A stretch of 64,000 nt of DNA from Chaetorhynchus papuensis (GCA_013396525.1 VWYX01001296.1:62001-126000); one strand, 5' to 3'; positions 24,521 to 37,519 are shown, numbered from the stretch's first letter. Translations and numbers: made by a program. Notes: generated by a model not told the origin, from the sequence alone.

Positions 24521-24725
24521 GCCAGCCCCGCGCTGAGCTCCCGTCGGGTGGGGAAGCCGTGCCGGGGCTGAGCCTGCTCCGAGCGCCCTCGTGTGCCGGC
24601 CTCGCCCCGCCGCTCCTCGCCCCGCGGGGCCGCGCCCCCGCACCTCCGGAGCCCGGTCCTTCGGGGTACCCTCCCTGGGAGGCGAGTCACAGCCAGGTGT
24701 CCCGCTGGGCGGCATTGGTATCAAA
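24400..24725. promoter_or_regulatory. CpG island, candidate promoter
   Basis: Strong G+C rise with dense CG dinucleotides, especially 24520-24670, abruptly flanked by AT-leaning DNA. The left part is built from the 33-bp minisatellite. Frames of 171 (plus) and about 196 codons (minus, non-ATG start) span the island, but they reflect the repeat periodicity and GC-rich composition; the peptides are Pro/Arg/Gly-rich without a domain. It may start a non-coding RNA or an alternative first exon. No initiator or TATA box is evident. Confidence 0.6.
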
Positions 24726-25835
24726 GTCCTTTTCCCTGCGAGAAGGGGCATTAGCAGCTCGCCCACCCCATCTCGGCTGATTCGTGTCTGGGAAAGGAAA
24801 ATGGAATTAATAAAGGATAAAGGCAAAATAAAGCAGTAATAAAGCCAGCCCTCCCTTCAGGGTGAAGGAAGAAACCAAATAGCATCTCTTTCTGCTTGCA
24901 AACTCCTCTCCTGGTGCTGTGAAGGTGGGCTTAAAAGATTCATTTAGTTAGAGTAAAATTCAGTTTCATTCACACCTCCACCACAGCCTTCTCAGTGCCA
25001 GTGGATTTATTTGCAGAATAAGCATACAGGCTGTGACTATTTTTCTTAGGTTTGTTTCAATCTTTTCACCTTGAAGAAGGTTTCTTCCACTGAGCATAGA
25101 CCTGCCAACACACCCGTCCAGCAAAAAAAGGTATGAATTTTTTGTTCTTATTAGCAGCTTTCATATTAAAATCACAGCAAAGCAAACACAAACCCCAGAT
25201 ATGAAATATAAATAACAAACAATGCCCAGATTGGAAACTTTCTAGAGATTACATTAGACCCTGGCAGGGCCCCTGACTCTGTCAAAGAAGTGTTATCTTG
25301 AGATTGTCAATGCATGCTTCAGGGTAAGAGTGACTTTGTCCCCAGAGACCCAAGGGAACATAGCAAGTGACATCAGTCATATTTTGGAGACTGCAGAGAC
25401 TAGTGTCACTAAATGTCAGCTAAATCTCTGTACATGGCTCTCTTCAAAGAGTCATTCCTGAAGTGCTGAAAGGTGAGAGGGGCTAACTAAGCCAATTAAA
25501 GAAACATTTACTGAGTACGGGAAGGACACGATGACGTACAGACCAGGTACATACCTATTTTGTTTTCCTTCAGTTTCCATCAAGACCAAAGTGGGTGGGA
25601 AAAAAATGCCCCTTTACCAGAGTTAGGACATTAGCTGACGAAAGGCAGGAGGCTTATGCCAAAGCAATGGCCATTTCTTTTTCCCCTAGAGCTGATGTTC
25701 TGTCTGTTCCACCTCAACATTCCTCAGGAGCCAGAGACAGCACACCAGTCTGCCCGGACACAAAAATAAAGCACCAGACAGGCTTCTTTGGGAAAGGCAA
25801 TGTTACATGTGAAAGAGGAATTGCAACTGGACTTT
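24726..25835. other. Non-coding segment, no gene recognised
   Basis: AT-leaning unique DNA downstream of the CpG island. It contains a T-box octamer (TCACACCT) at 24970-24977. No exon or repeat family was recognised. Confidence 0.5.
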
Positions 25836-25839
25836 ACAG

Positions 25840-26000
25840 GAATGCTAGCAGTCATGCCATCAGGTCACATCCTGATCCCACTCGCTTAATTGTAAATAAA
25901 GAGCAGTCCTGGGGATACGCCAGCTGTGGCAGCTCCTTATTAGGCCCTTTATTCGTAAGTCTGATCTCTTCAGAAATAATTAAGTGGAGAGACATTTTAT
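25840..26000. promoter_or_regulatory. Candidate muscle-type enhancer: E-box, CArG box, NKX site
   Basis: A perfect serum-response-factor CArG box, CCTTATTAGG, lies at 25935-25944. A CAGCTG E-box is at 25921-25926 and an NKX2-type TTAAGTG at 25980-25986. The preceding bases hold an AT-rich homeodomain-type word (TTAATTGTAAATAAAG, near 25887). SRF, bHLH and NKX sites co-occur in heart and smooth-muscle enhancers; assigning that role here is inference. The stretch is unique, non-repetitive DNA. An overlapping 137-codon frame (25595-26008) has no recognisable domain. Confidence 0.35.
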
Positions 26001-27102
26001 GGTATTGAAAACAAACTTTTGTATTTTCTTGGTGAAACCAGTGTTTTTCCTTTTGCAGAAACTGACTCATGTAAAAAGTATCCGCAAAGGAACCATGCGA
26101 ATATACTCAGGGATACAAATAGACTGGGCTTTGTCAATCGGTCCCCTGTCACTTTACAGACAGGACACAATTCTGCTTTGGAGCAAAGCAATGGCAGAGT
26201 TTTGAGCACAATGGAGGGATGGAGGCAGAGGTGTTCTTACAGGTCTAACTGAAGCAGTTAATGAAACAAGCCCTTATCCTCTGCCCCTGCACTGGGGGTT
26301 ACCATTTCCACATCAGGGTCTGGTTGGGCAAAGGGACAGGACATCCAGAAAACCCCCCCAGCTCAGCTCAATTAACCTAAAGTGACTTTGCTGACTTTGC
26401 ACTGAAGCTGATTAACACCAAGTCTGTTCGCTTGGCTCAGTTGAGGGCATGGCAACCTCCCACCCAAAGGCACTGGCAAAAAGGAGCTGGCAGTAGTATC
26501 TAAGTTTAGGAAAGCCCCTTTTTGAAAAAAATCACGAATCTGAGCTTTAAGGGAAGAATTTGAACACGGCGTCCTTATCTGGGATCTGAGTTCAAGGCTG
26601 TTTTATCTCGGGTGTTGGTTCAGTTGGGGGTGGAGATAAGTCCAAGCTGTGAAGTTTGAATCTGGACCAAATTTCTCCATGATTTGAAAGTGTTTGGTTG
26701 CATCGTTTTGGAAAGGGCCTGTCACTAGGCCTCTTAAGCTTAGCAGCAGATACAGACATACTAAAAAGAGAAATACACATTGGGAAGTCACCGTACCTGC
26801 ACGTGGCTGAACCCCCAACGCTTTAGAGAGTCACTGATTTATAAAGAAAGAAGGAATAATAAAGCATAAACAATAACTGAAGCACATCTAACATTTCAAT
26901 CAGCACAGTGCACTTATTGTGTAGCCACTATAAATACATTCTGCTAACACAGGAAGTTTGGGGCAAGAACAAAAGCAAAGGCAATTAGCTATACTTGTTG
27001 CAACCACAAGACGTTTGACAAAATATTGCTTGATATTTTGAGAGCGTATGATTAAAAAAGAAGATCTCTATCAAAACTATTTGTTTAGTATAATGAATGT
27101 GA
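26001..27102. other. Non-coding segment, no gene recognised
   Basis: Unique DNA with no recognised exon or RNA gene. Phrases around 26585-26700 (repeated 'GAATCTGGACC'-like wording) hint at a very old repeat, but I could not place it in a family. Confidence 0.5.
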
Positions 27103-27117
27103 CTATCTATCTATCTG

Positions 27118-27179
<62 letters not shown>
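27103..27179. repeat. Tetranucleotide microsatellite (TATC)n
   Basis: About 19 tandem TATC/CTAT units with a single interruption (CTGT, near 27115-27119). The uninterrupted run to its right is long enough to be polymorphic between individuals. Confidence 0.97.
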
Positions 27180-30100
27180 CCTGTGGCAACACCACTCCAC
27201 ATCACTGAGGTATAAACTATGGATTATAGGCAACTTCAGGCAACCAAAGAGACAACAGAACTGGGGTAGAAAACTGAAAATATGGACAGAGATGAACAGC
27301 CCTGTTTAGTCAGTACACACTGTGAAAATAAAAGATAGGCTTGATATTTGGAGTCATAATTTCAAAGGGCCCTTCCTACCTGGGCCGGCGTAGTGGGAAG
27401 CTTTTGGGTCAGCAGCATGGATATTCTTTGGGGACATTCATAGAAAATTTGGTTTCTTGTGATTAACACCTGAGAAGTTTGGCTCCAAAGCAACAAATGT
27501 TAAGAAAGAGCAAATAAAAATTTTAAGCATAGAGTTTGTTCCTGAGCCTGCTGAATTCCGTGAAAGACTTTATCAACATTGTCTGGCTTTTGTTCAGGCT
27601 TGGAGTCGTTATTACAATTACTGACAAGAATGTAATACCACAAAGCAAGGTTTTGCAGGGGAACAAGTGCTGCTAATCTTTTTGCTGCATCTCAGCCTTG
27701 ATTCTTCTTCTAGGGATAACTTTGCTATGCAATCATCTTGTTCCTCTTGGTGGACAAAAAAGCCAACTATTGGACATTCTCCATATTGCACTCTTTATTA
27801 TGTTAACTTTACACATATACTGGCATCATCCAAACTCGGTAGGCAAGTGTTTGGCTTCATTTTAAGAAATGTTAAAGTGCTAAAATGCAGCTGAAAATGA
27901 AAGTATCCAGGCTGGTTATTTTTTGACACTTCAGCAGTGGGTAAAAACGTGAATGTGAATTTAGCAAGATAGCAAAATGGAAATCTTAGGAGAGGAATAC
28001 AGTAGCAAACCCGGCTAATCTCCAGTACTACAATCTTCCCAGGACCATAATATTTCAGCATCTCATGAGCTTTAAATCATTTATCCTCTCAATATTCCTA
28101 GGAGGTAGGTGAATAAAAGATGTGTAGGTGTCAGTCTTTGCCCAGGATGTTTGTGGTTGATCCCTGGTCTCCAAAGCCCTCAAGCAAGGCTCTCATTGTA
28201 GACTGTGCAGTGGGGATCCTGGAAGAAGTGAAGGCTGCGTTTCACTGCTTATTTTCACTTTAGATTGAAGCCAGTGGAGAGAGACCTTGCAGGGTAGCTG
28301 TAGCTTGGACACGACCAAGGCCAGAAGGGCAGGAATTATGGAAAAAGCACTATTGGGAAGCTTAGAGAAAACCTAGCACAAGTATGCAATATTTTTCTTT
28401 CTGTTTTCCTTGCCTGCATTTGAAGCAGAGTTGAGTGTTTCCTTCCTCTCTGCGTGGAGCTCTTCCCATGCTGTACTTTCCTCCACAATGATTTACAAAC
28501 TGCTCTCCTCTACTTCATTCTCCTTCGCAGGGAGATTGCCAGTCCTGTCAGCATTATCCTCTGACACTTTGGTCCAGAAATATTTCAGGATCAGACACGT
28601 TTTCCTTGCTTTTGCTGCCTGTATTTCTGGAAGGTCCATCAACCAGACGACGCTTTGCACTTGATGGTCTGATGCCAGTGCCGGGACAGGGATGAGTTAG
28701 CAGCCACTTAGTCTGCAGTGAATAGTACCAACTTCACTCTACAAACAGTAGCAAACCTGAAAATCCGGGGAAACAGGAAGCCTCTTGAAGTGCAAACCAT
28801 TCCCTTATTCAGACCTTCTGGCTGTAGCTGCTGATGGAAAGGAATTTGCAGCGGGAATTGCAGATCAACCTAAATCTCCAACTAAATATAGCCTTGCACT
28901 GGTGGAGGGGAAGGAGGGGAAATATGGTGGGGAGGAGGAGAGACGGGAGTTCTCTTAATACACAAAACCCATGTTGAGAGTAGCTAGGCATAATCAATTA
29001 ATGATGAGTTTTAATAGAGGGGTTTGTGTGTTTAAATTCTCTCTAAGTAAAGATGAAATATGAGAGATTGTGGATCCAGAAGACGCGTTACGTAGCTGTG
29101 CATGTTACAAAAAGAAAACACGTGTAAGTACCAAATATTACTCATTGAACAAAAATAAAGCACATGAGTCATATAAAACAACTCTACAAACAAAAGTTGC
29201 AAAATGCCTGGGAAGACTTAGCTAATTCAATTGCTAGGCATTATGTTCCACTCATGTGGTATTCCTCTAGCAGGCCTGAAAAACTGATGGGATGCCAAAG
29301 GGACCTTAGAGTGAACTGCAGAGGAAGAGCATACAGTGTAAGGGCTAAGTGTGCATGATAATGTCATCTTTTCCCCACAGAACATGAAACATCTGAACAA
29401 CATAGTTTCAGCTCTCTCATCTCTTAGACAAACTTGCTTTGCGAGGAGATGTAGCCAAAACAATGGATTTCCTGCAGATCTTGGGCAGGAACAGGCTCTG
29501 GGGAAGACTGGAGAACATGGGATTTTCATTTTAGCTTGTGTCAAAAAAATCGGGAACATAAAAACTGATTTCATTTCATCAGAATAACAGAGTACCACCT
29601 GAAATAATTCTGCAAAGATGTGATTTATGACTGACGTTCACCATGACAGGACTCAGCTCTGTCTAATCCTGTGCATCATTTGAAGCTATTTCCAGTGTCA
29701 GTGCAGGGTTGGCAGAGTGGTCAGGGTCTAGTGAAGGTCTGAAACAAACTTGAACCTGGGATGGCACAGTTTCAGGATTGGAAGACCTCCAGACTCTCAA
29801 AGTTTTTCACTGTCTCTCTGAAGGTATCTTCATGTATCTTGTCCCCTCTGGTGCGACCTCACATGTCCCCGAGGGTTGTGGCAGATTCATTCTGTGAGAG
29901 GTTTTACTGGAGCTGCTGGGTAGAGTGCTAAAGTCCAAAGAGTTCCTGAAATGCAAACCCTGCCTTGACACGTACAGAAGTGCTGAAAGGTACTTCCATC
30001 TCTACCATTTCCATGTCCATTTAGAAGAAGGGAAGGCTCCCTCAGAATCCTCATGAAGTCTAGGAGACTTGAAAGGTGAATTTTGTAGGTTTGAGCTAGT

Positions 30101-30535
30101 AAGGGTGAGTTGAACTCAGAACTAGTCTGACTTGCACATCACTTCAGTGTTTCAGCTTGTCTTCTGCACGTCACACAAACATAAACCCTCACGCCAGTGA
30201 GATAATATGGTGGGAATTACACTGGAATTGAGACTGTCTAAGTTTGAAGTGTCAGAAACTGTGAGTCTAAAGTTCTACCTTACACAAGTAATTTTGCTCG
30301 CAATGTGATGCTCAGTATCTGCTACTGCAGACTGCTTAATGTGAGGCTCAGCTTGACGCAGCTGTATGAAATATAGTAAAGGTGACAAAGTTATCTCTGC
30401 CCTTGTTTATTGCCTGAATTCAGTTCCAGTGTTTATAAGACAAAGAACAGTATTCCAAAAGCAGGGGGGAAAAAAGATATTTAATTCAGTAGTGCATATG
30501 AATAATACTTGAAAAGACAAATGGTGTTTGGTTTA
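27180..30535. other. Non-coding segment, no gene recognised
   Basis: Ordinary unique DNA. A pyrimidine tract ending in TAG at 27713 is followed by a short open stretch, but no donor or recognisable peptide. Two purine-rich patches near 28900-28950 (GGAGGGGAAGG) are low-complexity. Confidence 0.5.
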
Positions 30536-30900
30536 GTTAATATATTGGTCATTAGTGAACCACAATACAGACATTTTTTAAAAGACTGCAATCACCATGA
30601 CAACCTGATAACATTTAGTCACATCATTTCCGAATATGATTATCCTCCTTAAAAACTTTTCTTTTTTATGAAAACAGAGGGCAGATTTCAAGTCTGTGGT
30701 CTGTTCTTAAGATAACCTGTAAGTTCCCCTTTTAAAAAGTACTGCAATTCAGTGGGAAAATGCAAGGAGAACTGAAAGGAAGATATAACTGGAAGAGCGG
30801 GAATACATGTTAAAATTGTAATCCCGAGAATGAGTAAACCATGCTGTCCTACCCTGTAAAGTCCATACAGAGGGGGTGATTTGCATATATAATTTAGACT
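30536..30900. promoter_or_regulatory. AT-rich stretch with homeodomain and octamer words, candidate conserved element
   Basis: Unique AT-rich DNA containing TTGGTCATTAGTG near 30545, a long T/A tract, and a perfect octamer ATTTGCAT at 30879-30886. No reading frame of note. Conservation is suspected by texture only. Confidence 0.2.
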
Positions 30901-33870
30901 TTGTGTGTTAACTTTAATAGGATCTTCATCACGGTGTCACGATCCCATGGTGGAATGAGGGATCAGCACCAGCTAGGCAGATGTCACTGCAGGACAAAAG
31001 GAGATGGAGACCAAGACCTTTGGGAACACTCATCCTTGCAGTGGCACAGCAGGGAAACCAGCTGCTAGCTCAGACCCGAAGGTTCTTCTGGGCAGGACTG
31101 TACAGTCTTCAGACTGACTTGTCCCTGAAACTCTGAAAGACTTTAAATGCCTCGGGGTGCTGGGCAACAGATGATGTTGGGGTGTGGAAAAAGTGTTGTT
31201 ATAATGGCAGGAGTGGGGGGAACGTTTGCTCTTTCTGCTACGAGCTGTACCTGGTCCTGGTGATGGTCACACTGGGACACAAGGCAGTGTAGCTGTGGGT
31301 CAGTGTGTGCAGTGCTAGCACAACAGAGGCAGGTCAGCCCCCCGTAATTCACTCCTGGCGTGAAGGCAGGTCATGCTTCCCTGTTCTCCTGAGAACCTCA
31401 CCTACTTCATTTTCTGGAGCAAACTACTTTAAGAGCACAGTAGCCCATGTCTGCTTGCAGCTGACAGAGCAAAATGACATGGCTTGATAAATAGGTTGGA
31501 TTTTATCGGTAACCTCTGCTGTCCTACACTGATTTACTATCATCATCTCAGGCACTGCCAAATTATTATTTTATTGGGAAGGAAAACAGAGGTACCACAA
31601 AGTGACACTTATTCCTAAGAAGAATTTGGCAGGCAGCCGTGATAAGAAGGACTCAGTGGCCTGAGTGTGATCCTCCCAGTGGGACTGCTGCAGTGTGAGG
31701 ATTCCCTTACTAGGATACAGCAGGAGCGGAGCCTGAAGCCCCCTTTGGCAGGCATCCATGGCATCTCGGTGGGTTAACACTTTTTGGATACAATGTTTGC
31801 AAACTTCAGATGTGTGCAAACTTGCAATCACACGCATAATTAATTGTGATTTCCTGACAGAAGTTGTTACAATTAGTTGGTTAAGCACTTCTGCTTCTGG
31901 TCCAGGCAAGATGACTGCTGGCAAAGTCACCAGCCAGGAATTTGCACAAAGCCAAGGAGAAAGTGTGCAAAGGCTGTCAAAATAAATTTGGTCTGGGAGT
32001 CTGCATTAATTGAATTAATATTCAAAGGGGAAATAATGTACTTTTATAGTCTGGATGAATATAGATAAAGGACCCAAACCCAAGACTTGAATTGAGAAAG
32101 CTTTGGATTTAGGGATTTGACTTGATTTATGAAGACTTTGGACAAGTCGTCTTGAATATATTTGACACAGAAATTTTGCACCATTGTTTCTGGCTTCTCC
32201 TGTGCCCTGCTGAACAAAAAAACACCCCCAGACCTTGTTTTCATGGGAACCCAGGGTGTGATTCCCCCTTGAAGTCGGTCGACATTGGTGCAGGGTTGAG
32301 CAGCCGCTCCAAACTGCTACGCTGCTTCATGCCTTCCCTGGTTTCTGGCTTTGCACAAGAATGTGTGGGATGGGGAGATTTCATACAGACTATTAATAAT
32401 GGACCTTCACCATTATTATCCTGAATGCAAAACAACCCAGTCAAGAGCTTGAACAGGAGACGAAGGCAGGCAAATAGCCCTGAGCAAGACAGCATTGCCA
32501 GGGGTCAGGCTGAGAAGGCTCTTTGGGGAGCCTAGTCTGAAAAGCACAGATCTCCATCAGGTTTGGTGGGTGTTCTGCAGAACTGCAGATGTCTTGTGGG
32601 TGCTGGCCATTGCCCCCAGACTGATCAGTCCTGGCATAGCCAAGCACCCCATGTCTCAAAGCCATTTAGCAGATGGCCAGCCCACCAGATTTCTGTGGCA
32701 GGAAGAAAACACCTGCATATTATCCTTTTACTGCTGTGTGTGATTGGTGGAGGAAGCATGGCTCTGCTCAGATAGCTGTAGTTCAAACACAGAAGCAATT
32801 TTGGCACAGGGAGCATTTGCAGACCCCTTGCCTTCAGGTTAGCTGGGGAGACAACACAAAAGGCTGCAGACCTCCAGGTCTGAGGGGCTGTGGTGAGCCC
32901 ACAGGTGCTCCCAGTGGGATCGCGCTGCGATACGAGCACGATCAAACCGTGGCGTGGACGGTGTTTGTCAGAGATGGTGGCAGAAGGCAGGCAGCAAACA
33001 AGGTGCTGTTTCCACACCAGCCTTCCTCGCAGGCCCTGGCGGGGTGCTGAAGCGCATTTCCTGCCCAGCACTCCTGGGATCGCTGGGATGGTGTTTGGGA
33101 GTGTGTGATCCCAGGCAATGCAGTGCTGCACCAGGCACCAGCCTCCTACCTTTCAAAGAGGTGCTGAGCTCCACTTGGCCCTCTGCACGGTGGGAGTGGG
33201 AAAAAGGGCCGAGCTTTCTTATCTCTTATTTCATAATTTTACTGAAATATTGTGGCTGATTAAGTACTTGAGAATGACTCTTCATGCAATTTTGGTTTTG
33301 CAAGCTCCTTAGGGGCAGGTCCTTGTAGCCTGTGTTCTCCATTTCAGTATGAATAAAGGAGGCTACTTTAAACCAGCCTTTAGGAATTACAATAATGAAA
33401 ACCCCGTAAAATTATTCGAAATTCCCCTCCATACACTCTTAATGCTGTCACACTAACCTTCTTCTGTTTTTAAATGATAAAAGTCTTTGTTCCTTAGCTA
33501 AGGACAAGGATCCAACCCAGAACTACACATTTCATAGGAGTTATAAACTCCTCAAGACAAGTGGCTCTAATGGAAACAAAAACAACTCTGTAATGGTAGC
33601 AGGTGCAAAATGAAACAGTACATTAAAAATAGCCTGGCTGCATTCTCCAGTGGCATGAGTTCTACATGCGTATCACTCCAAAATAATCCATTTATCCTTT
33701 CTCCCCATGGTTGCAAGAAGCCAGTCCATGCTGTGTATGCTGAGGCTCTGCAGGCACGACTGTGAGAACTGAAGCAAAACCACAGCCCGCCAGCCAGGCG
33801 CTCCCCTCTGCCTTCCTTTTAGCATCAGAACGTTTTCCCTGGCTTATTCCTGCTGCAGGTGGGGGAAAGA
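30901..33870. other. Non-coding segment, no gene recognised
   Basis: Mixed composition, with a GC-richer zone at 32870-33110 including several CG dinucleotides. Overlapping frames of 100-168 codons between 32625 and 33259 lie on both strands; the longest (minus) begins at a non-ATG codon. None encodes a domain I recognise. Confidence 0.45.
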
Positions 33871-34060
33871 CTTTGACAAACCCATGTGTCTCTTCAGCCT
33901 CTGATAAGTGCTGACTTTATTCCTGAGTATGAGCTTAAATTAATTTGCATTTTGCTAAGCATGAATTTGGCTGTCGAACTGATTCTGTTGCAGTGTTTAG
34001 TGATCACGAGCGACCCTGGAGTTTTGAGAACTGAGCAGTTTCTTGTGGAAAAAGAAGCAT
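33871..34060. promoter_or_regulatory. Candidate conserved element with octamer
   Basis: Unique AT-rich DNA containing TTAAATTAATTTGCATTTTG near 33935-33954, that is, a homeodomain core beside a perfect octamer ATTTGCAT (33943-33950). This is the arrangement POU and homeodomain factors bind. The plus-strand frame over it (33886-34182) has no recognisable domain. Confidence 0.22.
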
Positions 34061-37000
34061 ATTTCTCCTTTAAACTGCCAGCATTTCAGGAGGAGAACTC
34101 AGCTTTCAGAGACTCCACCCAGCATTTCTGCAACTCCTGCCTGCAATTTCTTCTTCAGACCCAAACCTTCACTCCATCCTAGGCTTTCTTTCTTTTCATT
34201 AGGACTGTTTTTTGGTGTCATCTGGTGACCTCACAGGATGTATTTTAAGAATTCCTCTCCATGTTTGCATTTGCCAGTCAGATATTTGAGCCAGCTGACT
34301 CAAAAGCAACAATGAATGTAAATGCTGCCATGGTGCTAAAATCACGGAAAACAGTCTTGGAACCTATGGATACATTTTGTGGGCAGTCACCCAGCTTCAT
34401 CCAAGTGAAGCTTTTGTATGCCCTCTTCTTTGCTGAGGGCTCCTCTGGGTCTTGCTTGACTGCAAGAATATTCATTTTGTTAATGAGTGGAAACATGTGA
34501 ATCAAAAATTTCCAGGCAAAATTTAAACTTCCAAATAGTTCATCCTCATGCTAGATGTTAGGCAATGGGAAGAGCTAAAAAATGTGATTTTAATATTGTT
34601 AAGAAGTACTAACAGTATTTATTTGGAAGCCGAGTTGTTGATCACTCATAATCATTCTTTTTCCCCTGGGTTGGTTCTCATGCCAGATTTGATGATCTCG
34701 GCAGACAAGGCTGTAATACCAGAGAAGACCCAGAGAAGACAAACTGAACCACAGCCCCAGTAATTTTAGTGGGGTGTCTGTAGACTTCCTCCTACAATCC
34801 AACTCGTGCCTCTGCTGCTCAGTGCAAGGTCTGTCAGGCTGTGCATTCAGAGGATGTCGATGAAGTTCATCTGCTGATGGCTGAACATTATTTTATCTAG
34901 CTAAATGTTTCACAGGGCATTTTCCAGCAGCTCCTGAGCTGCAGTCAGTGAGCCCAGAGATACGAGGCCCTTATGCAGTTGGTTTATATCACCCATCATA
35001 AATCAACTCTTCTAGAGTAAATCAGTTTGTCACAGTTTAGTGTGGTCATGTAATGCAGACCCTGTGACTTGCTGTCACAGGGACTCACCCATGAGAATGC
35101 AGATGTCCTGGGTGCTTGGGGACCTGCTCCTGCCCCTGTCCAAGGGTGCACTCAGCAGAGATGATGTCCTGGCCAGCGTGGGCAAGTCACTAGTGGAGCC
35201 ATGTAAGGGGACACTTTCACCTGCTGAGGTTTTCCCATAAACAGCAAAAATAGCTGATTTGCCCAAAATAATATCTGTCTTTCAAGGCAAACATGCCAAG
35301 ACCCACAGGAAGGCCTGTCTGACTCTCCAGTAATTGACTCTCTTCTGTGTGGGGCTGTTCTCCTCTGATGGCTGGACTTTGCCTGGTGAATTCAGTGTTT
35401 ATGATGCCCTACAGCAGAGAGGAGAAAAGGCTTTGCCTGCCCACCTGCTACAGTCAGCCAGCCTCACCTGCAGTGCATGTTTTTCAAATGCTCAGGGACT
35501 CCACAGAGAATTGCATTGGTAGAGACAGCCTTGTCCATCAGCACTTGCAGCCTTCTGGAGGCACCAGCAAAGTGACTGGGGACACTGGCAGGCACTTGCT
35601 TAGCCAGGCTTTATTGGCAGATGGTTAACATAGCATAATAGCCCTTCCCCATGGCTGAAGAGTTCTGTAAGCTTGGAGGCCTTGCTCATATTCCAAATCC
35701 ATGCTCTGTTTATATTTGCTTTGTCCTGAACAAAAATTGGCCCCATTGTGTGGGAGCAACACTGGAAAAGAAAAACAAGAAACATCCACTGAGGGAAAAT
35801 GGATATTGTGGGAGCTGAGGAAATGCACATACTTTGCTGATTCCATTTTCTGATGATGTCAGAGTCAAAGAATATCTCTTAAAAAAAAAAACCCTCGGCA
35901 ACTTGGAATCAAAAGCTCTGTTCATCACAGTCTCTTGTTAAAAGAAGAAATGTAAACACTCTCCCTTGCCATCCCCCTCTTTCCCCCAACCTCCAAGAAA
36001 TTAAATCTGGCTCCATTTGGATGGGCCCTCAGATGGAATCAAGAGTATGTCTCCAGGGAGGGAGGCGTTAATGTACCGGGGGAGGGATGGAGCGGGGGGA
36101 CAGGAAAATTTGATTGCGCTATGTGAAATGCAGGGATTCAAGCTGCTGCTTTTCATGGAGGCTGAAGAAGGGCAGCCTGACACTTTACAGATTGGGTGTA
36201 ATACACAGGAAATTTGTCCTTTCTGCCAGAGCAGTCTAGGGATAGGGCTACCCACACCCCTCCCCAGCCACTTTGCTTGGCTGGTAAAAGCTCAGGAGAA
36301 AAGGGTTAAATAAATGTTTGTGATATGATAAGGTGCTTGTTTATTCAAGGGATGACAGATTATTGGCTCCCAAGGCAGGGTTGAAAAATAGTACAAAGGA
36401 GCTGGCGTTCCCTTCACTGATGTGATTTCCTCCTAAGGTTTTGCTCTTTGGTAGGAACAATATGCACTGGGAATTAAGAGGGATGACTTTATATCAGACT
36501 GGAACAGACAGACTAAGAGCTGTTTTCTGGAGTCACTGACTCTGTTTTTGTTTTTATGCGTTGCTTTTTTTTTTTCAGTTTTTTTTTCTTTCAGCTGAAC
36601 TACTTCTCCCAAACTCTTTGGAAATGGGGTTATCTCTGATCCGGGAGGAACACCCAGCATGGCAAGCTGACTAGAACACTTCAGATTAGGGGTTTGACCC
36701 TTTTACTTTGTACATAATTTTCTATTTTATCACTATGTCTCTAAAGCTAGCTCCTGCTTCACTGCCCTTGGATAAGAGCTCAGGTCCTTGCTGAAGGCTG
36801 CACATAAGTCAATAAATCCGGGCATTACAGCAGAGCTGATGGCTGCCAGAGGGCTATAGGTACGTCTTGCAGACCAAATTCTCCTTTCACAAAAATGCTG
36901 GTGAAATCCAGAGCTGCCTTCTTTTATTCAAGTGCATTGGACAGACACTGAGCTGCATGGTGCACCTGGCCAGGTGCCTCTGTGGCTGTACCTCTGGGAG

Positions 37001-37500
37001 TGATGCTGCACTGGGAATCTGGGGCTAGGGCCCCTGCAGTTAACCCTGAAGGTTGGAGCCTTGAGCTGATCCTGGATACATTTAACAGATAAAGATAGAA
37101 AAGGTGACACTTTGTGCTCCAGTTTCAGATGCCCTGAAATTGCCTTTTATTGTCCCTCAGCTATGGTCTGGGGTGAGCTCCCCCCTGCACCACAAAATGT
37201 TATTCCAAGGGGCTGGGGAGGGTGTCAGGGAGAGGGAACCATGCAGGGTTGGGGTCTCCCTTTCTAACCATGGAGTTGCCTGGGGCCAGCTCTGATGGCA
37301 GCAAAGGCCCGACCGCTGTGAGAGCTTCTGCACACCAGGGGGAGGTGGGGATTTGGGTGACATCAAGCGTTTCCCATCACTTATGTCACCCTGAAAGCGA
37401 TTCGCCGGCCAAATGCCTGCAGCACCAGGATGACACTCCATCAGTGCCATCGGCCAGGAGAGCTCTTCACATTGAAACTTCACATTATTAGGACAAATAC
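34061..37500. other. Non-coding segment, no gene recognised
   Basis: Unique DNA; no exon, RNA gene or repeat family was recognised. T-rich tracts lie at 36560-36595. Open frames are at most about 120 codons. Confidence 0.5.
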
Positions 37501-37519
37501 ACATTGTCTGGTCACAACA

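Noticed and set aside
24236..24826. Minus-strand frame of about 196 codons with an 11-residue repeat
   Set aside because: Begins at a non-ATG codon and is explained by a 33-bp repeat unit plus a CpG island; an equally open frame runs on the other strand.
26585..26710. Possible very old interspersed repeat
   Set aside because: Wording felt familiar, but I could not assign a family or boundaries; a repeat-library search is needed before it can be called.
32625..33131. 168-codon minus-strand frame
   Set aside because: Non-ATG start and competing frames on the opposite strand of similar length; nothing recognisable.
13427..33950. Three perfect octamers ATTTGCAT (13427, 30879, 33943)
   Set aside because: About two are expected by chance in 64 kb on both strands, so there is no enrichment as a set.
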